This document shows, one piece after another, positions 11,337-24,000 of a stretch of 64,000 nucleotides of DNA. The number at the start of each line of letters is the position of its first letter. The stretch's first letter is position 1. Location: positions 124,001-188,000 of the forward strand of contig SAXG01000037.1 in NCBI GenBank assembly GCA_012932865.1, written 5' to 3'. The notes beneath the pieces are model-generated. The model ran no database searches. It saw only the letters and a program-made list of their open reading frames with translations, and was not told where the DNA came from. This DNA comes from Amylostereum areolatum. Taxonomy: Eukaryota > Basidiomycota > Agaricomycetes > Russulales > Stereaceae. Made by a program: the position numbers and the translations under genes.

Positions 11337-14300
11337 GGCGGGCGAGGGGGGTGCTCTGGTTGTCATCTGTCGACATGCTCCACAGTTATATATGAAATGT
11401 ATATGAGGACGTCAGCCGAGGCTTTACAAGGGTGGCATGTCCTACCTGTAATACTAGTAGTAATATGGTCTTGACTGTAGATGGGAACCACATGCTCTTG
11501 AAAATGCCTGATTCGGAGTCAGAAAACAAGTCGGAACGCTGGTAATTATCCCACAAGCTCTTGTGGCTAGAGCGAGCTGCGGCCCCTTTTCAGCTCTAAC
11601 CAAGGAGAGCGTCGTCGAACGAACATTCGAATCTGACCGTCACTCCCGGGGATGCGTGTGTCCGGTCACGTAGAAGCATCAGAGCCTCTTCGAGACTCAA
11701 GGATGAGGACTTGGCTAGTCGTCGTACTAGACGTCCTGTGCTGTCCCGAGCGAACGCGAAAGTCTTCCGAATGGAGACATGAGACGGAGCATCGAAGCAT
11801 ACGGTCCGCGACATGTTCCAGAGCGATTCAACCGACAGGGCCCTGGTGCAGAGCGAGCGGAAGACATCGGTTGGGCTCTGTCTACCGTGACGGCGAGTAC
11901 ACATTGAGGTGTGTTAGGGTGACTCGACGGGAATGAACAACATAATTTGTGGAGCAACCCACATCGAGGCGGTACACACGGACAATCATCTTTGTCTGTT
12001 TGCCAGCCTGGATGTAAAGGGCGAGGGGACAAGGAGTCCGTGAATGTAATCAGCAGGGGATGTGCTGCGAGGGATGGCGGTCCGAGGACGTACCAGTGCT
12101 GGCATCGGCGGCGAGACAACGAAGTCTGAAAATAGTTGAATATCGACCCGCGCTCAACAGAGCGCTCAAGCCCAACACCAACTCCCGTACCCTTCCTCTC
12201 CCCCCTTCCCTCCTCCCCCATCTATTCCCTCTTCTCAGATGGCCCCCGAGAACCTGGGCCTTCGTTTTCCAACGAAGAGGACCTATGCAGCAAGGTGTAA
12301 CAATGAGCGACTTCGAGGATGCTGCAGGAAAACTCACTCTCAGAGAGTGGGGTTGGCCGCTGGACGTTGTGGAGCAAGATGTACTCTCCGTGAGAGAGAG
12401 TCCAGGTAAGTTGCGTTGCTATTCCGACAATGCTTGTGACAGACGATCCTTTGAGCAGATATTGGAGCAGATTATCCACTGGGTTCCTGTGTGCGAGCCA
12501 CCTTCGTCGCAGCATGAATGATGGACCAGTCGCCGACCTCCGATCTCTTGACGTCCAACATCCAACGTCGTCAGGCCTGGACGAGGAAGGCCATGGGGTA
12601 TATCAACTACGCAGCTGCTGCTGTCGACGAGGAAGTGGAGGGGAGATAAGACGTGGGTGGCCTCAGTCTCATCGCGTGCCCGCGACCCACGCCGAAGCAA
12701 TACCACCTCACGCCACAGAGCGACCACGAGACCCCTCCAGTCTATCGGAATTGGCAACTTACGCTGCTTGCTGCTGGTCAGCGTACGCCGCGACCCCCTT
12801 TGTCCACTGAGACCGGAGTCGTTCGACAGGTTAAATAATCCGCCCACTTCTCCGACAAACTCGAAACTCATCGAGTTTGACCGTTGGACTTCAACTGTAT
12901 GCCAGCCTAAAATGTAGTGAGTAAGATCGATATGTTGAAACAGGTTGCAACCGAACCTTACCGACAATTGCCAGATAAGATATACGTATACCCAGGCCGA
13001 CGGTTTCGTCGATGGCCCAAGGGGGCCCATGGGACCTTCTATCGACTCAACCCGGCACCAGAAGGAACCACCACCGAACGCGAACATCCATCGATAACCA
13101 TCATAGTCTGGCATCGCCAAAGAACGCATCGCGCAGGAAGTCGTAGGATATCATAGGCGGAGAACCGAAAAGCCGTAGAAATCATGCTGTAGTCTGTAGG
13201 AGTTCTATCAGGTCCACCCGGAAACACGACGACGCACCTACAGAGGAACGATACCTACACTTCCCACCATACCCACCATCACCTCCGCCGCCACCTCTCC
13301 CTCGTCCGCCCGACCCCCCATAGTTGATAGGACCTCCTTCAAGACGGCTATGTTTGGTGGCGTCGCCTGAGCCTTAGCACGAACTGAGCTCGTCGCCCTG
13401 GACACCCAACCCATTGTCTTCAATTACTCCCGCCGGCGATCGCGAGCAATCAAGTTCAACCTAGTTCAACACCATCGAATCGTCCAAACCACCGGAATCC
13501 CCTGCCCTGGTCCCCGTATCAAGTTGAGGGTCTCAACGTTTGGCGCATCACCCTAGGACGACGAAGCATTGAAAATCCGGGATCGCTCGCTGAAATTTTC
13601 GCTCGCCGACCTTGCCGATGCTGTCCGCCTTTCCCCATCCCCAAAGCTCCCCAAACCCTCCTGAGCGTCTTTCCCTTTCCCCCACAAGTCATCTTCCCAC
13701 TTCCCCGCAATGGCTCACGGTCCTCCGTATGGTGATCGATGCCGAAATTCCACTCGTCGTCCCGCGCTGGCACGCCCAAATTACCCTCGGTTCCTCGGAT
13801 GATGGTGCGACGCAACAGCGGCTCTTATAGGGTTGGCTTCCCCCCTCAAGGCGAATAGGACGTGTTGGAGAACAAACGTGTGAAGCAAGGCCGGATTTTG
13901 CGTCTCGGAGGGATGCAACCTCCGGTATGTTCGTTTACGCGTGTAATCACAAGGAAGCGCTAACCCTGTTCGTTTCTCTCCCTTTAGCGTCGATTTTGTG
14001 GTTCAAACTCTCCCATGTTGAAGGAGCAACTCGCGCTCGCTGTGGATAACGCATAGGTGTGCGACTTGGGTCTTGTGGTCTGCGGGAGGTTAGCTGACGT
14101 ACGACGTAGAGGATGACCTTCCCTTCTACCGCCCCCTCAAGTTTCATCTCAACATCCAAACCCCGACCATGCATTCCTCCGCACCAAGCTCCGACCCAGC
14201 TGCCCCATACCCAAGAGCCCAGGAAAGAACCACGAACACCTATATAGTGAACACTCCGACGCCCTGGGAGATCTTGTCCTACAATTTGTGGGCGTATCGT

Positions 14301-16059
14301 GGGCTCATGAGGGGCATGGATGTTCCTAGCTATTCGTGTCTTACGGTTAGCGTCGTTTTTTCAATTGATCACGAGGGAATGGCGGATATCCCACCGGCCA
14401 GGTGCGTAACCCGTGTCTTGTTCGATCCTAGGACGAGATGCTGATTCATTCCCTCAAGGGAAGTCATTTCTCCTCGGGGATGAGGCAATCTAATCCTAGT
14501 TGAGCTCCGACATCCCACCTACCCACGCTCCTGCTCGTGCACGACGATTGTCGTCCGATTTTTGGTACGCACAACATGATGTTTTTCGCGTGCTCGCATT
14601 TACCTTCCGCATTGCAGGTTCTTGGTGTTGAGTATGATAGAGAGGTGTGGCTCGATGTAGCGCAGGATTTATGATAGACACCATTCCACTAGACAAGTGC
14701 GTCACGTATGCGTCGTCGCCTCGGGGCTGTGTAGCTGACGACCATGTTTAAATAATTAGAGCTTTGCCTGCGACCCCTTTCCCTGATCATTTTCTAACGG
14801 CCTTCCATCATCTTATCCTTTGGATCTCAAGACTTCAGGATCGCTTGATCCTCTATGCAACTTCACCGTCAACTGCTATCAAGGCACTTCGGTACCCTCC
14901 AGTCTCCAGCACGACCACCGTGTCTCGCAGATGGTCATCGCTCCCACATATTCTTGTACATGCCAACTCGCAAGGCCTATGGCGACAAGACCGGCCGCCG
15001 TGCCCCTCCCGACACGTGAATCGACACTAGACTACGCCATTCCCACCCCGCTCAATCTTCCTTTCAACTTATGTCCATAGATCGTCATCGGCATCAGGTC
15101 ATCGCGCTCTCATCAACCGCCCCGCTTTCCTTGAATCCTGTGCTCTTTACAACCCGACGATCCTCCTCAAACCTTGGGCGCAATGACAAGACGAGTGGGA
15201 CAGCACGCCTCTTTGGAAAAAGGTGCGGGTTTACATTCCGTAGAACCATCCAAAATGCTTACCGTGATATCGCAGGCCCTCTGGCTGAACTTCCGGACGA
15301 AGTCCATAGCTCAAAGCAAAACCGAAGTCCGATGGCGCTCGCAGCTCTGGAGCTTGGCGGATATCCATCCTGGGCAGGTGCGTCTTCTATGCACCGTCTT
15401 ACGAGCGTTGGGTATCTGACGTCGATGGCAGAAAGTTCACGTTTGCACTCCCGCCTTCGACCAGTGGCACTATACAACGAAGGTCTTCACACCGTTGAAC
15501 TCTTCCCATCGGCGAGAATCAAAAACAAGGTTAATCAATGCCCTACCAACTCATCCATGATCCGCTGCACGACGAAAGACGTTATAATTATGCATACAAG
15601 TCGAGCCTCCCCCTCAACGCGCAACGCTTCCGGATATAACATCCATGGGTCGACTTCCCGTCAAACACATCCATTGACGCTTCCAACGATACGTCTATGG
15701 TCTATCCTACATAGGAAGAGCAACGCCCCGTCCAAGGTCCACCCACTTGTTCTCGTCGCATCAGTACCCGATCCCCGTATCCAAGCTGCGACCTGACAGT
15801 CAAGTTCGACGAACAAGCATGTAGGGATAACTGCGACGAGGGCCAAAACATCACTTTCTCCTCGAACCACCAGGACGAAGTTTCGAGCCAGCACGTTATG
15901 TGCCTTCAAGTTGTCTTTCAACATGGTTCCTAATCTGACCATGACTCCTCTCGGTCTACCCACACGCGTTTTGGAAGTACACATGTGTATTATGTTTATG
16001 CTCGATGCTCCACCACGATCCACCTAATCAAAAATGAATCCTTGTTGTACTTGTCCCTC
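11337..16059. other. long stretch without a supported gene
   Basis: Several open frames of 90-240 codons occur on both strands (for example minus 12419-13129 and plus 15071-15796) but none shows a conserved motif. Protein-like pieces in different frames around 14.2-14.4 kb and 14.8-15.5 kb on the plus strand may be remnants of decayed genes. I could not assemble them into a model. Confidence 0.4.
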
Positions 16060-18603
16060 TCACGCTGGCGCCTCAAGCGAAAGCTCCGCCACCAGCTCCA
16101 TCTGCTCCTTCCTATACGTGTCTTTCGAGAGCGCTAGCGGCACGTCGCCGTCGAGAAACGTGAGGAGGTGCCGACCGGAGGTGTCGTACTGTGGCCACGC
16201 GATGCCAGTTGCGCCGTTCGGGTCGAGGAATGCGGCAAAGCGGATGAGGTAGTCGGTCATGTCGCTGGGTCCGAATACGATCGCAAGGTCAGAAGCGTGG
16301 ACCTAAAGGAAGCGGGGTTGTGGGGTCTGAGCGAGGAGGAGGACGGGAGGTGAGAAGGGTATGCTTACGGAGCCGAGGTCAGGGAGATTCTTCGAGCGTT
16401 TGTTCACTTCGAATGCAACCCATGGAAGATTCAGTATGACCGTGTAAAAAAAACAGAGAATATACGCACAAAAGGACCACGTCTTTTGCTTCGCCGACCT
16501 GTGATTCAAGAAGAACCGACGGGGAGCCTGGAATGTGAAGTCGCCTATGATCGCGGCGATCCGCTTGAACTGGGGTGTCACTTGGTTCAGGTCGCCGGTG
16601 TCGAAGGGTGAGCCTTGGGCTGGGTCTTGCGGGTAGAGCTCGAGGAGCTTGTGGATGGAGGAGGAATCTGCACCTGGGAAGTAGACGTTGGCCATGTAAT
16701 CGTGGACTTCGTCGTCGGTCCTAGGATGAGGGAGCGTATGGTTGAGATTCAAGCGGGGCTGGGGGGACGATAACGACGCACGTGAGGTTGGCATTGGAGA
16801 GGGAGAAGAGGGTCCCCTCGTCATCGCAGTCGCCTTCGGGAAAAATGTCAGGAAGTGCGTGGGCATGGACGTCGGATGTACACACCTGTGACGAATGGGA
16901 TATCCGCGACGCTGCCTTGGAGTACGAGATCCATAGGTGTGTCAGGAAGGAAGGTGCCATCGTTGCGCGGAGTCCATGTTAGCATCGTAGACTGTAGGGA
17001 GAAGATGAGCAGATATTTCATGGATGGCTGGATCAACAAACATAGAACGAAAAGATACTCGGCGACGCGTTAATCGCGCTTCTTAGGACGTCGATGGGAA
17101 CCTGGCGCAAGCACGCCAGCTTGTCCTCGGAGGTCGTGCAATTGGTGTCGTCCACAAGCTGGTCAAAGTGTGCTTGAGCTAGAACCGGTCTTTCAGCATG
17201 AGTAGTATTTCTGAAGCGTATGGGCGGACAAACCTGTTTCAACGGTCCCAGCGCTGGGAATGGGCGAGCCCGACTGCATGAATGCTGCGCGGAAAAGGCC
17301 CTCCGTGTCGCCGCCATTCGTAAGCATCTGGAGTGCGACGGAGATCGCCCCGGCACTCTCTCCCCAGCTATGAAAATTGTCAGGTAAGGCCATGGTCAGA
17401 GCAAGGGTGAGAGTATATCAGCGTACATAGTAACTTTTTCCGGGTCGCCCCCAAAGGTAGATATGTACTTTTGGACCCATCGGAGCGCCAGACGTTCTTA
17501 AAGTAGATGTCAGACGTGATTGGGAGCACGGGAGGAACGCGAGCGTACGGTCTTGAAGTCCCAGATTTCCGAGCCCTGCGTCTCTGATTTCTCTACCGTC
17601 CAGGAATCCTAAAGCTGAGTGGCCATCCTTCAGCATATGGTCGCCTTGGAATGTGTCTAGGGACAATATGTACCTGTGACGCTATAATAAAAATCACTGG
17701 TGGTCAATCTTGGCGTATGGCCCCAAACAGCTGGGAGAGGTGTACCGATAATTTAATGAGACATAAAGGACGGGGATATCCAAGTCCAGGGAACGTTGAA
17801 CAACAGCGCTGCCGTCAAAGCTGCAAAAAGGGCACGAACGAGGCGTGAGCAAGCCGTAGGGTAAAGAGTGACGAGAGATGACACATACGTCGAGCTCGAG
17901 CCATTCTCAAATCCGCCTAGTCACAAGCATGTCAAGGGAGTTTCCTTCCAACCTTGCGTCCACTCTCGTACCTCCGTAGATCCACTGCAGAAGAAGAGAC
18001 CGAGCAAAAATCGTTACTGACTCTGAAAACTGGAAAGAAGAAAAAACACGTACCACGACCACAGGTAACTTCGACTCGGGCGTTACATCGGCCGGGGCGA
18101 CAACGTTCACCGTCAAGCCTAGGTCCAAAACGTTAACGGTCGACTTTCGGAAAAACGGACACAGCGAATGCTCACAATCCTCGTCATCGCTCGTCGGTGT
18201 GATCCCAGAGCTTTTCAGGTACTCTATTGCTTTTGGATCAAGGCCCGATGGAATGGGCGCCGTACCGCTCTGCTGGATGCACGAATGCCCGAAGGCAGTC
18301 GCATTGTGTGCGCCTGTGTACGGAGCATTCGCCTTGGGAAGTTGGAAACGTAAATCGTCCAGTCTACACAAGCCGTACGTAAACATATCGTTAGAGCAGT
18401 GATCAACGACGAAGAGAGACGACGTACGGCGGTAACGCGAACAGGATACCCAAGAACGAGTTTACAGCTCCGGAAGTTACCCCGGTGAACGTCCCGTTGT
18501 CGAGCGTGATGGTGGGATCCACACTTCGCGACGCAAGACCGATCGACACGAAGACTGACAACCCGATGAGCGCAATTCCGAGTAACGGGACGCTGGATGG
18601 CAT
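16060..18603 (-). CDS. secreted carboxylesterase / type B lipase
   Basis: Alpha/beta-hydrolase of the carboxylesterase type-B family, expected to hydrolyse ester bonds of lipids or small esters outside the cell. The start at 18603 gives a signal peptide (PLLGIALIGLSVFVSIGLA). Family landmarks in order: TLDNGTFTGV with GILFALPP near the N-terminus, DLRFQLPKA, DEDC and LTVNVVAP, the oxyanion-side WIYGG, FLDGREI and GNLGLQDR, the nucleophile motif WGESAG near 17350, LFRAAFMQSGSPIP, and near the C-terminus VHASDLAIVFGPSD, where the His is the likely catalytic base. The gene is cut by many short introns, not all of which I resolved, so the span is firmer than the exon list. I see no frame break between exons. 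Substrate cannot be told from sequence. Confidence 0.9.
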
Positions 18604-21450
18604 CGTGGGGGCGAAGAAGCGTTCAAGGCGAGACGCGTTTCTCCACGCACTATATAATCACTGCAAGACGCAGAAGGTCAGTCATAGGGCACAGGCATCG
18701 CATGAAAGTTGAAGGCGAAAACACACATGTGATGTTGTCTGGATTACTGATAGAGCAAACTTAGCCATTCACGAATCACAAGATACAGAACGTTCGACGT
18801 TCGTGCGAACCACTTATGGCGGGTCCGTCGGATCCGCCGGGTCCACGAGCGGTATCTTGAATCATGGGACAAAGACAGGATGGAAGGTCTGGGCAAAAAC
18901 AGGGTCTGGGATGAAAATGATATATTGCTCGAAGTGTCCGTATCTTGAATAATAGAAAGAAGGCAGCATTACACGTATGTCGACAGAATATGAAACAAGG
19001 ACAGAAAGATAGGCGGAGAGGGGAGGCGCTGAGGCTTGAGAGAGCGGGGAAACGGCGCGTCGTCTGTGATCGTCGCATCGGCTCTGTTGAGTAGTTGTAG
19101 ATTTAGTTTGCCTTGCCAATCCCTACTTTTTCGAGCATTGAGGGTATATGTAGTCAAGGATAGATAGATGAGACGAGTTTTAAGGCGGGAAAGGGACTGG
19201 AATGGGGTGGATGCAGAGTTGGCAGAGTGGATGACGTCCAGTCCTTGATGTCTAGCGTTGTCGCAATCTCGCCATTGTGCTCGCCTGGGTGCCAGCCTCT
19301 TCGTTGTGGACGCCTCGGGGACCTGCCTTCGAATGTTCTATGCCTCTGACAACCGGATCGGTGGTGAGGACAGCGAATTGCGCCCGTCGCTCGCGAGGAA
19401 ACACCGGATTCTGACCACCATCTTGAACGTGAATGAACTCTGCCTGTCGTTGACGACGCCTCTACGAGGAGGTGACTCATATTGGGCACGGTATTACGAG
19501 CGCATGTTCGTGAGATGAGCTAATCTGTCGGAGCGTATATATCAGTGAACGGATGTCGAATCGCAAGTCTCAACCAAGGTACCTCTGTAGTGGGTTCTGA
19601 ACATCTTGTCGCGATGTTCGCACCGAAGTCGTTCAGAATCGACAGCTGCATATGCCGAGGCTGTAACAATGTCGCTCCTGACCTGTCCCGCTCCTCTGTG
19701 AAAATAACCGCCGTTTTGTATTTTGGCGACAAGGGATGCCCAATATTGAAGAGGGAGGGGTGATTGCTAGCGTGTCCGAGGTTCTGTATGCGTCTGAGTA
19801 CTAAGTAGCGAGGAGTTTGGTCGCGAAATATGTTACATGCTGTGGGGTCTTGTGGGGTATACATCTGCGACATCTGACTTTCATTCAGGCTTTTTGTGTC
19901 GCACGAGAGTGATGATGAGCGTACTTTTGAAAATAAAAGGACCGGGACATCCTAGCAGAGTAGCATTCAACCTTCATGCATTCTCACCCATCAGACAGCA
20001 CCAGACGAGTACCGACTCACCAATGCGCTATTGAGACAAGCCAGTGGCATTTTGGACCATCGATGCCGCAGGGATGCTCTGGAAAGCCCCCTTGTAGTTT
20101 CAGGATCCCTTTCAAGATGGAAGTTCCGAATTATAAACAAGGAAACGTCGCCGAGGCATCTACGAGTTTCTGTGTGTGCACCAAGTGTGCACTCGGAAGA
20201 TGGCGGTCAGGAGCAAAGAGGTCGTACAATTACGTCACGGTCTGGCACCGCGTCGCGCTTGCTTCCAAGTTCCAACCACCACCATAGCCGGTAAACTCTC
20301 CACCCGCACCAGTTCTCAGGCCCTTCAAGGTCCAATCGCCATTCGATTTTCCCAAAATGCTGATGCTGTTAACGGACGGTAGAGGGTGACGACAGTGAGT
20401 GTTCACTGGCAGACATGGCGATGGCGTTCGTGTTACTTCCGACTCACGGTATGGACGTTCACGTATATCCATGCTGACCTCCTCTATGGGACGACGCTTT
20501 CACCGTGATAAGTTAGATACTCGTCCTCGATGGCCAGACTGAGGGTGAGCGCCTCGAACGGCAACTTCCTGCCCCATCCTCGACCTCCGTTCGACTCTAG
20601 CCTTGACTCCGACCTGGGATTTTGCGGAGAGGTGGCGGGACACTCACCATCTGTTTCTCCGACTCGTGCAGAAGAAAGAATCCATCCAAGTATAATGCTG
20701 AACCGTAGGTTCTCCACTGCCCATCATCACCATCCACGCTTTTCCTCCCCCCTCTCCTCCCACCTCTCCATCCCCCCCTCTCTATCGGAGTCCATAATAC
20801 CTCCATCTTCAACAATGTCATCTAGTGCTAGCTTCGTCGACGCGTCAACACCCGTACTCTGTGTAGTCCTGGGTAAGTACCGGTATCTATCTTCTGGTCC
20901 AACCAAGTGATCGGCGCGTACAGGGTATCGCGAACCGTCTCACGTCTCCTATGCGGCCAACACCCCTCTTTGCGTAACTCAGTCATCGGAACGTGTCCCG
21001 GGTTTTTGAATGGTTACCCAGACTCCCACCCACCCGATCAATATACCTCACTTCTGCACAAGCTAAGATCGAGCTAGGAGTCTGCATGTTGAACATCTTC
21101 TGGTGGATGTTTCGTTCGTACTTTTACATACCTATCCCTAGTGCACGATGTACATACCCGTTCATACGTAGAAATACGATATTTCCCGCAACATCTTGAG
21201 GACATACTCCGTCCGTAGGCCAGCCACCAGTCCAGACTCTAGAGCTTGAGCTTCGGCTTCCTAAACCCAGAGGCGGCCGGAGCCGGGAAGCCGAGCAAAT
21301 TTATGGTCGTGTGCTCCACTGAGACTTGAGTTGCTTTTCCATCTCCGTTCTGGAGACCACCTCGCTCCTCATCCAACGTGCGTCGCCTTTTTCTCTATAA
21401 GTACATCCCACTGACGTTGGCGCCCGTAGCACTCTTTTGACACCTCAGAG
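18604..21450. other. intergenic, weak hint of a small gene at 20815
   Basis: No supported gene. A CT-rich stretch at about 20720-20810 looks like a fungal 5' leader and precedes an ATG at 20815 whose short exon ends at a GTAAGT donor. The continuation after a TACAG acceptor gives a peptide of only about 48 residues with no known relatives. The last 250 bases before 21451 belong to the phosphate transporter promoter. Confidence 0.35.
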
Positions 21451-23525
21451 ATGGCGACGCAGAATGAGAAGATCCACGACGAGGAGGCCGCCGTCCAGCC
21501 ACGCTTCAAGTCAAGCCTGGAGGAGTACGAGAGGGATGGAGAGGATAGACCCCCGTTCGTCCTCACGTACACCGAGGTGAAGCTCCTTGGCATCGCTGGC
21601 GTTGGGTTCTTCCTCGATGGTGAGTGTTTTTCGTACTTGAACGGGATCGCGGTCTGACGGCGCATGATTAGCGTACGATTTGTTTATCATCAACGTGAGC
21701 CCGCCACGTTTTTCTTGCTCACTTTCGTGCTTATCACTGCCGTTCAGCCCGTGGCGACAATGCTGCAGTACCGTCTGTACGGCGGCAACAAACTTCCGAC
21801 AGGGTTGGAAGGTTTCGTGAAGGCAGGGGCCAACATCGGCAGCGTCATCGGTCAATTTGCGTTCGGTGCGTCTTACCCGACTTCTCCATAACACACCCCT
21901 CTGATCTTGCGTAGGCTACATGGCCGACCGCTACGGTCGCAAAGCCATCTGTAAGCGGTCTCTGCTCATATTTGCTTTCCACGCTGACGGGTTTTCTGGT
22001 CCTGCAGACGGCAAGGAGCTCATGCTTATCATCTTCGCCACCATCATGGCGATCTCGACCCCCACCGGCGACCTTTCTCCCTCCGGATCCCTCATCTACC
22101 TTGCCGTCTTCCGCATCATCCTCGGCATCGGCGTGGGCGGCGACTACCCTATGTCCGCCTCCATCACCTCCGACCGCGCCAACCTCCGCAAGCGCGGCAC
22201 CCTCCTCGCGTACATCTTCGCCAACCAGGGCTGGGGCTCGCTCGTCGGCAGTCTCGTCGTCATCATCGTGCTCGCGTGCTACAAGCATGCCATGAACGAC
22301 CTCGGCGAGACCAGCAAGGTCGACGGCGTCTGGCGGATCGCGGTCGGGCTGTCGCTCATCCCCGCCTTTGCCACGCTCTACCAACGGCTGACCCTCCCCG
22401 AGTCGAAGCGCTTCCTCAAGTCCCAGGAGGCCCCCAAACCCGTGGAAGACGACCTGACAAAACCCGATTCCGTCCAGGAGAAGAAGCCCTCGCCGAGCGT
22501 GAGCAGCGCCAGTGACGGCGAGGTCGTGCCCGCTCCCGTACCCGAGATCAAAAAGAAGGCCCACTTCCGCGGTACGCTTGCCCTCCTCCTCCCCCGCCCG
22601 TTTTAACACGTCCTCGCAGAGTTCCTCCACTACTTCTCCGAGTGGCGGCACCTGAAGATCCTGATGGCCACCTCTGGCTGCTGGTTCCTGCTCGACATCG
22701 CGTTCTACGGCATCAACCTCAACCAGAACGTGGTCCTGCAGCAGATTGGGTTCGCTGGCACGTCCGGCACGCCTTGGGAACGCCTATTCAAGATCTCCAT
22801 CGGAAATATCATCATCACCGTGCTCGGATTCGTCCCAGGTGCGTCATTGTCCGCGCCTCTTCGCGTCCCTATGGTGGAGAACTGACGAACGTGCGTGCAC
22901 AGGATACTATGTCACCGTGCTCACGATCGAGAAGTTGGGGCGCAAGTGGATCCAGATCCAGGGTTTCTTGCTGGCTGCGCTCTTCCGTGAGTCGCCGCTT
23001 TAGGCTTTCGTTGGGCACCGGAAGGTTGACGAAACAAACTTCCCAGTGGGCATCATGGCGGGACGGTTCCACGAGCTCAGCAAGGTTGGCTTCGTCGTCT
23101 GCTTTGCCTTCCTGCAGTTTTTCTTCAACTTCGGAGCGAACGCGTCAGGCCCTCTCTTCTTCGTGTCTGGTATGCAATTCTGACCTTGATGGGACGGGGA
23201 CAGGACGACGTATGTGTACCCCGCGGAGGTGTTCCCGACCAAGTACCGCGCGACCGCGCACGGAGTGTCCGCTGCCTCGGGCAAGGCCGGGGCCATCATC
23301 TCGTCCCTGGCATTCAACGAGCTTAGCAAGAACATCGGCACGCCGAACGTGCTCTGGAGTACGTGCTTGTCTCCTCTTTCTGCATGGAGATGCTGACCGC
23401 GACGAGCAGTTTTCGTCGGGTGCTGCATCGCCGGCGCGTTTGTCTCGCTGCTGCTCCCCGAGGTCAAGGGACGCGATCCCGATCTTATCCTCGAGCAGGA
23501 GCTCAGGGAACGGCGTGCGACATGA
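21451..23525 (+). CDS. PHO84: inorganic phosphate transporter (PHO84 type, MFS)
   Basis: Plasma-membrane proton-coupled phosphate symporter of the major facilitator superfamily. Ten exons join exactly: 21451-21619, 21672-21694, 21748-21865, 21915-21950, 22008-22571, 22620-22838, 22903-22986, 23047-23143, 23204-23358 and 23410-23525, 1581 nt or 526 residues. The family signature [12 protein letters not shown] is created across the first intron. Other landmarks are [17 protein letters not shown], the MFS motif region [10 protein letters not shown], a charged central loop with [10 protein letters not shown], the second-half [15 protein letters not shown], and [16 protein letters not shown]. The second exon is only 23 nt. 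All introns are GT..AG and phases agree, so the gene is intact. In fungi such genes are usually induced by phosphate starvation; I did not find a convincing regulatory site. Confidence 0.97.
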
Positions 23526-24000
23526 ACGCGAGTGACGATGATCATGAGGGTGACGATGAGTGTGTGGTCGGAAGTGCTCATTGGGAGGTTTGTGTTCGGG
23601 ATTTCGAATGCTTTTTGGAGATCGCGGTGGGATGGTGACGATGCGTAGTTCAAATGCAATGTATATCTACTAGACGATGTGATGCGTGTCCATACGCACG
23701 AAAAGTACAACTTCAAGCTTCGCCTTGCATTACGAGTCATACGACATGACGCGGAAGAAGAACGTCGGGCACGTGCCCGGGAGCGTCGGTCCGCCTTCCG
23801 CTCATCCAGTTCAATTCTGATCCCTTCGCCGTTCCATCCCGTACGTATCTCAACCTGTCCTGTCCTCCTACCTCCCAAGTTATTACCGCACGATTTTTCC
23901 GATATAATCACATGAGTAGTGGTCAGTCGAGCCATGAAACTTATTCTATCTACAGCCATATTCACTAGTACTAACAATGTATACAGGTAGCTTTCGTCTT
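23526..24000. other. intergenic between phosphate transporter and DUF6535-like gene
   Basis: Contains the 3' flank of the transporter and the likely first exon or leader of the next gene. The true start of that gene is not resolved here. Confidence 0.4.

Noticed and set aside
12419..13129. 236-codon minus-strand open frame
   Set aside because: No recognised motif, unlikely composition, and no splice partners.
20815..20872. Possible mating-pheromone precursor (Cys-aliphatic-aliphatic-Leu motif in the first exon)
   Set aside because: The motif is not at the C-terminus, no pheromone receptor or homeodomain gene lies nearby, and the downstream exon adds residues.
21845..22651. Minus-strand open frame of 268 codons
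   Set aside because: Antisense shadow of the largest exon of the phosphate transporter.
23144..23203. Alternative 34-nt intron (23170-23203) in the phosphate transporter
   Set aside because: The donor at 23144 (GTCAGG) gives a normal 60-nt intron and restores [13 protein letters not shown], and the total length then divides by three.
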